From Bacillota bacterium (GTDB taxonomy: Bacteria; Bacillota; Limnochordia; Limnochordales; DUMU01), in NCBI GenBank assembly GCA_012839805.1, contig DUMU01000005.1, positions 95,807 to 159,806 of the forward strand: a DNA stretch of 64,000 bases, written 5' to 3'. Under the pieces are notes generated by a model. It searched no databases. It saw only the letters and a list, made by a program, of their open reading frames with translations, and was not told the origin of the DNA. Shown one piece after another: positions 1 to 7,343 of this stretch (positions are counted from its first letter, which is position 1; each line of letters opens with the position of its first letter). The position numbers and the translations under genes were made by a program.

Positions 1-2
1 TG

Positions 3-743
3 TCGGCCACCACCCGGCGGCCGCGGCCCGGCGAGGTCCACGGGGTCGACTACTACTTTCTGAGCGACGAGGAGTTCACTCGTTGGATCGAGGAGCACCG
101 GTTCCTCGAGTGGGCGGAATACTGTGGCCGCCGCTATGGCACGCCCCTGCCGTTCATCCAGGAGGCACTGGCCCGGGGTGAAACCGTAGCTTTGGACGTA
201 GAGACGAAAGGAGCCCAAAACATCCGGGCTCGTGTGCCGGAAGCGGTCTTGGTATTCGTGATCCCGCCCTCCTTAGCCGAGTTGCACCACCGGTTGAGAG
301 GAAGGGGAACCGACCCCGAAGATATCATCCGTGAGCGCCTGAAGGGCGCCCTCGAGGAACTACAAAAGATGAAGGATTATGATTATGTGATTCTGAACGA
401 CTCGCTGGAGACGGCGGCCTCCGCCCTGGAGGCGATCGTGCGGGCCGAGCGGTGCCGAGTCGAACGTAGTGACTACCACACGTGGCTCGAGACCATCCGC
501 GGTGAAGCAGAGGAGTTGGAAGCCAACGCGAGTTCAAGGGGGGATGATAGCCGTGTCCATCATCGATCAGCCGCCCATCGAGGTGTTACGGGAAAAGGTG
601 GACAGCCGTTACACGCTGGTGGTGGCGGCGGCCAAACGAGCTCGCCAGCTGGTGAACCAGGCTCAGCCCCTGGTCAACCCGGTCGGGAAGAAGCCGGTGA
701 GCATTGCGCTGGAGGAGATCGCGAACGATCTCATCAAGTATGA
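3..743 (+). CDS. gmk: guanylate kinase, 5' partial, with an implausible C-terminal extension
   Basis: Guanylate kinase phosphorylates GMP to GDP with ATP in the cytoplasm. The window opens inside the gene, so the P-loop is missing. What remains starts at the GMP-binding motif SATTRRPRPGE..GVDYYF and continues through LDVETKGAQNIR and the lid region RLRGRGTDPEDIIRERL. The family normally ends soon after 'DYVILND...AIVRAERCR', about where residues HTWLETIRGEAEELEA lie. Here the frame runs another 65 or so residues of Arg/Gly/His-rich sequence that is simply the rpoZ gene read in another frame. A six-G run at 538-543 sits just before the expected end: one more G would stop gmk at the TGA overlapping the rpoZ start. 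The identity is firm; the 3' end is doubtful. Confidence 0.9.
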   Translation, partial: SATTRRPRPGEVHGVDYYFLSDEEFTRWIEEHRFLEWAEYCGRRYGTPLPFIQEALARGETVALDVETKGAQNIRARVPEAVLVFVIPPSLAELHHRLRGRGTDPEDIIRERLKGALEELQKMKDYDYVILNDSLETAASALEAIVRAERCRVERSDYHTWLETIRGEAEELEANASSRGDDSRVHHRSAAHRGVTGKGGQPLHAGGGGGQTSSPAGEPGSAPGQPGREEAGEHCAGGDRERSHQV

Positions 744-768
744 GCGGACCAGGACGGGGATCAAATGA
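553..768 (+). CDS. rpoZ: RNA polymerase omega subunit
   Basis: The small omega subunit binds the beta-prime C-terminus and assists assembly of RNA polymerase. The protein of about 71 residues contains the family pattern EVLREKVDSRYTLVVAAAKRARQL and ends with SIALEEIANDLIKYE. I chose GTG 553 because an AAGGGGGG Shine-Dalgarno stretch at 536-543 ends 9 nt upstream. An in-frame ATG at 544 abuts that stretch and is the alternative. It lies between gmk and priA, the usual Bacillota order, and its TGA overlaps the priA ATG. Confidence 0.88.
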   Translation: MSIIDQPPIEVLREKVDSRYTLVVAAAKRARQLVNQAQPLVNPVGKKPVSIALEEIANDLIKYERTRTGIK

Positions 769-2939
769 ACCCCACCCGTATTGCACGTGTAGTTTTAGAT
801 CGGGCCGGCCCACCTGGGGAACGGCCCTTTGATTACTTGATCCCCGCCGATTGGCCCCAAGAACTGGTCGGCAGCCGGGTGAGGGCTCCTCTCGGCAGGC
901 AAACCGCACCGGGATGGATCATCGAGGTGACCGGAGAGAGCGTGATCCCTTTTAACCAGCTAAAACCGCTCTCCCGGCTGATCGACCCCTTTCCCGCCCT
1001 CAATGAGGACCTTCTGGCCACCGCCCGGCATGTTTCGGCGATCACGCTTGTGCCCTTCTACCTGGCGCTCAAGCTGGTTTCACCACCCGACCGGGGCCGC
1101 GGCTTGGCCACCGGCGGGCGGAGCCGGCGTGGTCGCGAGCCTGGGCCCCCACCGGAGGCGGGACTGGCCCCAGAACTCCTCGAGGTCGCGGCCGCCGGGG
1201 AGGAGCTTGCCGCCGAGGATAGCTTGGAGCTGGCGCCCGCCTCGCCCTTCGTCACCCCCCGGCCGCTCAACCTCACCCCGGCGCAGGAACGGGTGCTGCG
1301 CCGCTTGACGGCCGCGCTGGAGGCCGGAGAGGGGGGCGAGTTCCTGCTTTACGGGGTGACGGGAAGCGGGAAGACCGAAGTCTACCTCCAGCTGATCGAG
1401 CGAGCGGTTGAGAAGGGGCTGGGGGCCATTATCCTGGTCCCCGAGATAGCCCTCACTCCGCAAACAGTAGCTCGTTTCCAGGCCCGTTTCGGCCCGGAGA
1501 AGGTTGCCCTCCTGCATCACCGGCTGCCGGTATCGGAGCGAGCCGACGCCTGGTGGCGGGTGAGAAGGGGAGAGGTCCCCATTGTAATCGGCCCCCGTTC
1601 GGCGGTCTTCGCCCCCGTCCCTCGCCTTGGATTGGTAGTAGTGGATGAGGAACATGAGCCCTCGTACAAACAGGATGAAGCCCCTCGCTACCATGCCCGG
1701 GAGGTAGCCCGGTTTCGGGCCCGATTTCATCGCGGGCTGCTAGTGCTGGGTTCGGCTACGCCTTCCCTGGAAAGTTTCTACGAAGCCAGGACCGGGAGAA
1801 TGCACCTGCTGGAGCTTCCCGAGCGGGTAGGGGCGATGACGATGCCCCGGGTTACCCTGGTAGACTTGCGTCAAGAAGTGTCGACTAGAATGGGAAGCCC
1901 TTTTAGCCGGACGCTCCGGGAGCGGCTGCAAGAGGAAGTCTCCCGTGGCAACCAGGCCATTTTGTTCTTGAACCGGCGGGGAACGGCGTCTTTCCTGCTT
2001 TGCCGCCGCTGCGGGGAGGTGGTGGAGTGTCCCAACTGCCGGGTTTCCCTCACCTACCATGCCCGCCCGGCCTCGTTGCGCTGCCATTACTGCGGGATCA
2101 TCCGGGAGGTGCCCGAGGTGTGCCCGCGTTGCGGAGAGCCAGGCGCCCTGCATCTCCTGGGCATGGGAACCGAGCGGGTGGAGGCCGCGGTGAGAGAACT
2201 GCTTCCCAACGTGCGGGTGGGGCGGCTGGATACCGACTCGGTTCGCCACCGGGGTGCCTACGAGGAGATTCTGGGAAAGTTTGCCCGGCGGGAGTTGGAG
2301 ATACTGGTGGGGACGCAGATGGTGGCCAAGGGGCTCGACTTTCCGGGCGTAACCCTGGTGGGGGTGATCCTGGCCGATACCAGCCTGGGCTTTCCGGATC
2401 TGCGGTGCACGGAACGTACTTTCCAGCTACTAACCCAGGTAGCGGGCAGAGCGGGGAGGATGAGGAGCGGAGGCGAAAACGGCGCAAGGGGAGAAGTAAT
2501 AGTTCAAACCTATAACCCGGAACAGTACAGCATCCTGCTGGCGAGCCGGTTTGACTACCCGGGATTCTACCGGCAGGAGATCACGTTACGCCGTCTGCTC
2601 CGCTACCCCCCCTTCACTTCCCTCGCTCGCCTCGTCTTTTCGGGCCCTCAGGAGGCGGAGGTACAGGACAAGAGCCGGCAGGTCGCCCAAGAACTGTTGC
2701 GACTGGGGGCGACGACCGTCAAGGAGTGGGAGGGGGAGGCGGAAGTGGAGTTGATCGGGCCGGCCCCGGCCCCTCTTTCTCGCCTGCAGCGACGGTACCG
2801 GTGGCATTTGCTCCTCAAGGCGCTGACGCGCGATCGTCTTCTGGAATTCTTGTGGGAATGGCAAAAAAGCCACCCCTCTCGGGAGCGGGGAGGGAAAGTA
2901 AGAATCAGTATCGACATCGATCCCGCTTCAATGTTATGA
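765..2939 (+). CDS. priA: primosomal replication-restart helicase PriA
   Basis: PriA recognises stalled forks and D-loops and reloads the replicative helicase. The 724-residue protein has the N-terminal DNA-binding region (YLIPADWP, GWIIEV), a Walker A motif GVTGSGKTEVY near residue 200, the Walker B box VVDEEHEPSYK near 292, and a zinc-binding insert around residues 412-455 with paired Cys motifs (CRRCGEVVECPNC, CHYCG, CPRCG). Helicase motifs such as QMVAKGLDFPGV and QVAGRAGR follow. The start ATG overlaps the rpoZ stop, showing translational coupling. Length is normal for the family. Confidence 0.97.
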   Translation: MNPTRIARVVLDRAGPPGERPFDYLIPADWPQELVGSRVRAPLGRQTAPGWIIEVTGESVIPFNQLKPLSRLIDPFPALNEDLLATARHVSAITLVPFYLALKLVSPPDRGRGLATGGRSRRGREPGPPPEAGLAPELLEVAAAGEELAAEDSLELAPASPFVTPRPLNLTPAQERVLRRLTAALEAGEGGEFLLYGVTGSGKTEVYLQLIERAVEKGLGAIILVPEIALTPQTVARFQARFGPEKVALLHHRLPVSERADAWWRVRRGEVPIVIGPRSAVFAPVPRLGLVVVDEEHEPSYKQDEAPRYHAREVARFRARFHRGLLVLGSATPSLESFYEARTGRMHLLELPERVGAMTMPRVTLVDLRQEVSTRMGSPFSRTLRERLQEEVSRGNQAILFLNRRGTASFLLCRRCGEVVECPNCRVSLTYHARPASLRCHYCGIIREVPEVCPRCGEPGALHLLGMGTERVEAAVRELLPNVRVGRLDTDSVRHRGAYEEILGKFARRELEILVGTQMVAKGLDFPGVTLVGVILADTSLGFPDLRCTERTFQLLTQVAGRAGRMRSGGENGARGEVIVQTYNPEQYSILLASRFDYPGFYRQEITLRRLLRYPPFTSLARLVFSGPQEAEVQDKSRQVAQELLRLGATTVKEWEGEAEVELIGPAPAPLSRLQRRYRWHLLLKALTRDRLLEFLWEWQKSHPSRERGGKVRISIDIDPASML

Positions 2940-2974
2940 TCGCGTGTCGGAGGCGGGGAGGGAGAGGCAGGAGA

Positions 2975-3544
2975 ATGGCAATTCTGAATATTCGACGAGA
3001 AGGTGACCCGGTACTGCGCCAGGTGGCACGACCGGTGCCGAAGGTCACCCGGCGGATCAAGAAGCTCATCAAGGACATGGGCGAGACCATGTATCATGCT
3101 AACGGCATCGGCCTGGCCGCTCCTCAGGTGGGAGTGGGAGAACGGGTCATAGTGGTCGACGCGGGGGACGGTTTGTACGCCCTGGTTAACCCGCGCTTAG
3201 AAAAAGAAGAAGGTAGGGAAGTGGACGTGGAGGGTTGCTTGAGCCTGCCCGGGGTGCTGGGTTACGTGGAACGGGCGGCCCGGGTGGTGGTAAGCGGCCT
3301 GGACGAAGATGGCCGTCCAAGGAGGCTGGAAGCGGAAGGCCTGCTCGCCCGGGTTTTCCAGCACGAGATAGACCACCTCGACGGCGTTCTTTTCACGGAC
3401 AAGGCCACCATGGTTTGGAAAGAAGCTGACGAGAAGATCCACGGGGAAGCCGGCGCGCCCGGTTCTCCGTACGGTCCGGATCAGGAGGAGCAGGGATGCG
3501 TCTCGTCTTCATGGGAACCCCCCGGTTCGCGGTGCCGAGCCTGA
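2975..3544 (+). CDS. def: peptide deformylase
   Basis: Peptide deformylase removes the formyl group from the N-terminal methionine of nascent proteins using a bound metal. All three family motifs are present: GIGLAAPQVG, EGCLSLPG and QHEIDHLDG, giving the Cys and two His metal ligands plus the catalytic Glu. ATG 2975 is preceded by a purine-rich GGAGAGGCAGGAGA ribosome site. The longer ORF upstream only overlaps priA. The last 16 or so residues overlap the start of fmt in another frame; the tail past the catalytic core is not conserved in the family. The def-fmt pair couples formylation and deformylation. Confidence 0.96.
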   Translation: MAILNIRREGDPVLRQVARPVPKVTRRIKKLIKDMGETMYHANGIGLAAPQVGVGERVIVVDAGDGLYALVNPRLEKEEGREVDVEGCLSLPGVLGYVERAARVVVSGLDEDGRPRRLEAEGLLARVFQHEIDHLDGVLFTDKATMVWKEADEKIHGEAGAPGSPYGPDQEEQGCVSSSWEPPGSRCRA

Positions 3545-4449
3545 AGCGTTTGGTAGACTCCGGCCACCAGGTAGGGTTGGTAGTCACCCAACCCGATCGC
3601 CCGGCCGGGCGAGGGCGTCATCCGACGCCACCGCCGGTGAAAGAGGCGGCAAGGGTCCTGGGGCTTTCCGTGTTACAGCCTGAAAAGCTCTCCCAGCCCG
3701 AGGTGAAAGAAGCCGTCCGGTCGTTAGGCCCGGAGGCGATCTGCGTGGTCGCTTTCGGGCAGAAGATACCCAAGTGGCTCCTGGCTTTACCCAGGTTCGG
3801 TTGTATAAACGTTCATCCTTCGCTCCTGCCCCGCTGGCGGGGGGCAGCTCCCATCACCGCGGCCCTGCTCGCCGGCGACCGGGAGACCGGGGTCTCCACC
3901 ATGCTTCTTGATGAGGGTTGGGATACCGGTCCTGTTTTGCTTCAACGGCCGACTCCGATCGGCCCCGAGGAGAATGCCGGTGAACTGGAGGCACGCTTGG
4001 CCGAAATGGGAGCAGATCTCCTGGTGGAGACCCTGGCAGAGCTGGCAGCAGGCCGGCTGCGGCCCAAGCCCCAGCCCGAAGAGGGGGCGTGTTACGCACC
4101 GCGGTTCACCGGTACCGATGGCTTGCTTTCTTTCGATCGGCCCGCGGAGGAGCTGGTACGGCGAGTACGGGCGTTTACTCCGGAACCGGGGGCTTATACC
4201 TTCCACAAAGGGACCCGGCTACGGGTCTGGCGAGCCCGGCTGGCGTCACCGGCCGCAGTCGAACCCGCCGCCGCCCTCCCCGGTGAGGTGGTGGCTACCG
4301 AACCCGGCCTGATCGTGCAAGCCAGCCCGGGGCGGCTGGTACTGGAGATTCTCCAGCCGGCGGGCAAGCGTCCCATGACCGCGGCGGAGTACCTGCGGGG
4401 GCACCCTTTACACCCGGGCGACCGTCTGGGTAGGGAGGCAGAGGGCTAA
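3496..4449 (+). CDS. fmt: methionyl-tRNA formyltransferase
   Basis: Fmt transfers a formyl group from 10-formyl-THF to initiator Met-tRNA. The 317-residue protein starts with the Rossmann motif MRLVFMGTPRFAVPSL and carries the formyl-donor loop NVHPSLLPRWRGAAPI, whose Asn-His-(later)Asp geometry defines the family, followed by an OB-like C-terminal domain. An AGGAGGAGCAGGG ribosome site precedes ATG 3496. It overlaps def by 49 nt and its TAA overlaps the rsmB ATG. Confidence 0.97.
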   Translation: MRLVFMGTPRFAVPSLKRLVDSGHQVGLVVTQPDRPAGRGRHPTPPPVKEAARVLGLSVLQPEKLSQPEVKEAVRSLGPEAICVVAFGQKIPKWLLALPRFGCINVHPSLLPRWRGAAPITAALLAGDRETGVSTMLLDEGWDTGPVLLQRPTPIGPEENAGELEARLAEMGADLLVETLAELAAGRLRPKPQPEEGACYAPRFTGTDGLLSFDRPAEELVRRVRAFTPEPGAYTFHKGTRLRVWRARLASPAAVEPAAALPGEVVATEPGLIVQASPGRLVLEILQPAGKRPMTAAEYLRGHPLHPGDRLGREAEG

Positions 4450-5870
4450 TGTCTTCGCGCGGCCGCTGCTCCCGAGCGGCAACCGGTGCCCTCGGGGCGC
4501 GCGACGTGGCCCTGGAGGTCCTGGAGGCGGTGGACGAGAAGGGCGCGTTTACGGCCCTCAGCCTCCGGTCCAGGCTGGACCGGTCGGGTTTCGACCCGCG
4601 CGAGAGCGCGTTTGCCACCCAACTGGTATACGGCACGCTCCGGTGGCTTTTGCGGCTGGATTGGCATTTGCAGCTGGTGCTGGACCGCCCCCTCGCCTCC
4701 GTTGACCCGCGGGTGCGCAATGTGCTCCGGCTCGGTCTCTACCAGGCCCTCTTTCTGCAGAGTGTACCGGGGCCGGTGGCGGTGAACGAAAGCGTGGAGC
4801 TGGCCCGGCGCTGGGGGGAAGGCCGGGCGGCCGGCCTCGTGAACGCCGTTCTCCGCCGTGCCCTCAGTCTGGACGCCAAAAGGCTTCTGCCTTCTTTTCG
4901 GGAACATCCCGTCGACCATCTTTCTCTTCGTTACTCCCATCCACGCTGGCTGGTGAAACGGTGGTGGGACCGGCTGGGCTATCCGGAGGTGGTGCGGCTC
5001 CTGTGGGCCAACAACCGCTGGCCACCCATGGTCTTGCGGGCCAATCGCTTGCGCACCACCGGATCCGAGCTGGTCGCCCGGCTTAGGGCCGCCGGCCTCG
5101 ACGCGCGGCCGGGACGCTGGGTCCCGGAGGCGGTGCGGGTCAGCCGCTTCCCGGCGCCGGAACGGTCGGAGTTATATCGGGAGGGGCTTTTCCAGGTACA
5201 GGACGAAAGCTCCATGCTGGTAGCCTACGCAGTGGCTCCCCGGCCGGGCGATCTGGTACTGGACCTCTGTAGTGCTCCGGGCGGGAAGAGTACCCATCTG
5301 GCGGAGCATATGGGAAACGTGGGCCGGGTGATCGCCTTTGACCCCCATCCGGGGAAGCTCCGGCTGGTGGCCGGCGCCGCCGCCCGTCTCGGGCTTTCCA
5401 TCGTGGAGACGCAGGTGGCCGACGCCCGGACCGTCACGGGCTGGCAGGCCGACCGGGTGCTGGTCGATGCCCCCTGTAGTGGCCTCGGGGTCATCCGGCG
5501 ACGTCCCGAGTTGCGCTGGCGGCAATCCCCCGAGCGCATCGCCGAACTCGTGAAGCTGCAACGGGAAATCCTGGCCAACGCCGCCCGGCTGGTCAAGCCC
5601 GGAGGAATCCTCGTCTACAGCACGTGCACCACCGAGCCGGAGGAGAACGAGGGTAACCTTCGTTGGTTCATCCAGAATCATCCTTCCTTTCACGCCGACT
5701 CGCTCTTACCCTACCTACCCCCGGATGCCGCCAGGGTGCTGCTAGAGGGAGTTCCCCGCGAGGAAGGTCGAGCCCGGGGTGAAGAAGGGGCCATGATTCA
5801 GCTTTGGCCCCACCGGCACGGCACCGATGGGTTTTTCCTGGCCCGGCTCCGCCGCCGGGAAAGCGGCTAA
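4449..5870 (+). CDS. rsmB: 16S rRNA (cytosine-967-C5)-methyltransferase RsmB
   Basis: RsmB (Sun) methylates C967 of 16S rRNA with S-adenosylmethionine. The 473-residue protein has an N-terminal NusB-like RNA-binding domain (ESAFATQLVYGTLRW, NAVLRRAL) and a C-terminal Rossmann methyltransferase domain. SAM-binding LCSAPGGKSTHLAEHM, the catalytic motif DAPCSGLGVIRRRPELRWR and the second cysteine in STCTTEPEENE are all present. It is the last gene of the gmk-to-rsmB run. In Bacillus subtilis rlmN follows directly; here spo0A and a tRNA intervene. Confidence 0.95.
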   Translation: MSSRGRCSRAATGALGARDVALEVLEAVDEKGAFTALSLRSRLDRSGFDPRESAFATQLVYGTLRWLLRLDWHLQLVLDRPLASVDPRVRNVLRLGLYQALFLQSVPGPVAVNESVELARRWGEGRAAGLVNAVLRRALSLDAKRLLPSFREHPVDHLSLRYSHPRWLVKRWWDRLGYPEVVRLLWANNRWPPMVLRANRLRTTGSELVARLRAAGLDARPGRWVPEAVRVSRFPAPERSELYREGLFQVQDESSMLVAYAVAPRPGDLVLDLCSAPGGKSTHLAEHMGNVGRVIAFDPHPGKLRLVAGAAARLGLSIVETQVADARTVTGWQADRVLVDAPCSGLGVIRRRPELRWRQSPERIAELVKLQREILANAARLVKPGGILVYSTCTTEPEENEGNLRWFIQNHPSFHADSLLPYLPPDAARVLLEGVPREEGRARGEEGAMIQLWPHRHGTDGFFLARLRRRESG

Positions 5871-5916
5871 AAGGGTCACCGTTTTGCCACTTTTTGATTC
5901 ACTCTGTCCAGGTTTG

Positions 5917-5944
5917 GCAGGGTATTCCGGTGCGGAAGGCGAAT
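5917..5944 (+). promoter_or_regulatory. candidate sigma-H promoter upstream of spo0A
   Basis: GCAGGGTAT at 5917-5925, then 12 nt, then GGCGAAT at 5938-5944. This fits the Bacillus sigma-H pattern RnAGGAwWW-N11-12-RnnGAAT with one mismatch in the first box. It lies about 47 nt before the spo0A start codon. Bacillus subtilis spo0A has a sigma-H promoter, which makes the match meaningful, but the assignment rests on pattern matching only. Confidence 0.5.
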
Positions 5945-5990
5945 CTCTCTTTTTGGAAACACTCTTTGCCGACCAGTTGAGGTGGAACAG

Positions 5991-6905
5991 GTGGGAAACA
6001 TTCGCATTTTGCTGGCCGACAACAACGCCGAACTTTGCGAGTTACTATCCCAGTACCTCAACGAACGGGAAGGCCTGGAGGTAGTGGGGATCGCGTACGA
6101 CGGGGTTCAGGCGCTGGAGCGTATCGAGGAGCTCGATCCGGATGTAGTCCTTCTCGACATCACCATGCCCCAGCTGGATGGGATTGCCGTAATGGAAAGG
6201 ATCCCCTCCCTCAACCTGACGACACTGCCTCATGTCATTGTAGTTACGGCCTTTGGCCGGGAGGACATCCTGCAGCGCTTTACCGAGCTGGGCGCCGATT
6301 ACTTTGTCATCAAACCTTTCGATCTGGAATTGCTCGCCCGGCGGATCCTGGAGTTCGGGCGCTTGCCCCGCCGGCCCAATCCGGCGAGGGGCGAGGGTGC
6401 CCAGGAAGCCGCGTCGACGGCCTTGCCGGCCATGCCCCATTCTGCCCCGAGCGGAATGGCGACCGGCGCCGGCAGCCGGCAGTTGCGGGGGCGGCGGGAG
6501 GAGCCGGAGGACCTCTCCAGGGAAGCCCGCCTCACTTTGCTGCTGCATGAGATGGGTGTTCCGCCCCATTTCAAAGGTTATGCGTGCCTGCGGGATGCGG
6601 TCTTGATGGTACTGGAGAACCCAAGCCTGATGGGCGGCGGCTTGACCAAGGAGCTATACCCGCGCCTCGGGGAAAAACACCGGGCCAGTGCCGGCGCGGT
6701 GGAGGCGGCCATCCGGAATGCCATCGTAACCGCCTGGGAAAGGGGCAACCGGGAGTTCTTGCGGGAACTTATAAACCCGACCAGGAGCGCGAATGGCGAT
6801 TCCCTTCCCACCAACTCGCTGGTTATCGCGAAACTCGCGGAACGGCTTCGCCTGGGAGACGCCTGGAACGCCCGGTCCCGTCCCGAGGCCGGCCGGAGAC
6901 AGTAA
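5991..6905 (+). CDS. spo0A: Spo0A-type sporulation response regulator (divergent)
   Basis: Spo0A is the phosphorylation-activated master regulator of entry into sporulation. The receiver domain covers about residues 1-120 with the phospho-acceptor in VVLLDITMPQLDG, the switch Thr in VVTAFGRED and the Lys in VIKPFDLE. A Pro/Gly-rich linker follows. The C-terminal Spo0A DNA-binding domain begins at LLLHEMGVPPHFKGYACLRDA and includes LTKELYPRLGEKH. GTG 5991 is chosen because GAGGTGG ends 5 nt upstream; GTG 5982 is the alternative. Two oddities: the acidic pocket reads ADNN where B. subtilis has ADDN, and the recognition helix reads AVEAAIRNAI where B. subtilis has RVERAIRHAI. It is not beside spoIVB/recN but between rsmB and rlmN. 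Confidence 0.92.
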   Translation: MGNIRILLADNNAELCELLSQYLNEREGLEVVGIAYDGVQALERIEELDPDVVLLDITMPQLDGIAVMERIPSLNLTTLPHVIVVTAFGREDILQRFTELGADYFVIKPFDLELLARRILEFGRLPRRPNPARGEGAQEAASTALPAMPHSAPSGMATGAGSRQLRGRREEPEDLSREARLTLLLHEMGVPPHFKGYACLRDAVLMVLENPSLMGGGLTKELYPRLGEKHRASAGAVEAAIRNAIVTAWERGNREFLRELINPTRSANGDSLPTNSLVIAKLAERLRLGDAWNARSRPEAGRRQ

Positions 6906-6923
6906 TGAGGCGATAGCAAAAAA

Positions 6924-7001
6924 TGGTCGGGGCGACTGGATTTGAACCAGCGACCTCACGGTCCCGAACCGTGCGCTCTGGCCAAGCTGAGCTACGCCCC
7001 G
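6924..7001 (-). tRNA. tRNA-Pro (anticodon CGG), CCA encoded
   Basis: On the minus strand the sequence folds as a cloverleaf: acceptor CGGGGCG paired with CGCCCCG, discriminator A, encoded CCA, anticodon stem CACGG/CCGTG with loop TTCGGGA giving anticodon CGG, and a T arm with GGTTCAAATCC. C1-G72 and A73 are typical of bacterial tRNA-Pro. A run of six T directly after the CCA (minus strand) could end transcription. It has its own strong promoter just upstream. Confidence 0.97.
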
Positions 7002-7013
7002 ACTTACCCTGTC

Positions 7014-7042
7014 ATTCTACGTTCACGATTGGCCATTGTCAA
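7014..7042 (-). promoter_or_regulatory. sigma-A promoter of the tRNA-Pro gene
   Basis: Minus strand TTGACA (7042-7037), 17-nt spacer, TAGAAT (7019-7014). The predicted start near 7007 lies about 6 nt before the mature tRNA 5' end. The promoter overlaps the last codons of the small minus-strand gene at 7023-7292. Confidence 0.85.
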
Positions 7043-7292
7043 GGCGGATCGGCAGACCCAGTTCGTCGCGGGCAAAGCGAAGAAAACGCAAGAGCGAGCG
7101 ACGGAGGCGGCGCCGGTATTCCGGGCACCGGCCCGAACCCGCCACGAACTCGTCTACGTCCGTGAGCGTGCTTTTAGCCAGCAGGTGGCGCAGGAAACGA
7201 CTGGCGTCTCCCACGGCCGCCTCCTCCGACCGGAAGCCATTCTCCAACAAGTAGTCGAGGTAGCCGGTAAGCAAGTAGATGCGGGTCCGCAC
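7023..7292 (-). CDS. small protein resembling a lone tyrosine-recombinase core-binding (SAM-like) domain
   Basis: This 89-residue protein has no catalytic domain. Its helical pattern (YLDYLLENG, SRFLRHLLAKSTLTDVDEFVAG, YRRRLRRSLLRFLRFARDELG) resembles the N-terminal SAM-like DNA-binding domain of XerC/phage integrases, without the Arg-His-Arg-Tyr catalytic part. GTG 7292 is supported by AGGAGGT ending 9 nt upstream on the minus strand; the longer ORF start has no such site. It is divergent from rlmN, and directly precedes tRNA-Pro, whose promoter sits in its last codons. It could be a DNA-binding remnant of an integrase or a dedicated small regulator. The ribosome site argues that it is expressed. 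The function is unknown. Confidence 0.6.
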   Translation of the reverse strand: MRTRIYLLTGYLDYLLENGFRSEEAAVGDASRFLRHLLAKSTLTDVDEFVAGSGRCPEYRRRLRRSLLRFLRFARDELGLPIRLDNGQS

Positions 7293-7343
7293 GGGGATCA
7301 CACCTCCTGCCCGTGTTATCATGGGTAAGGAGAGAGGGGACGT

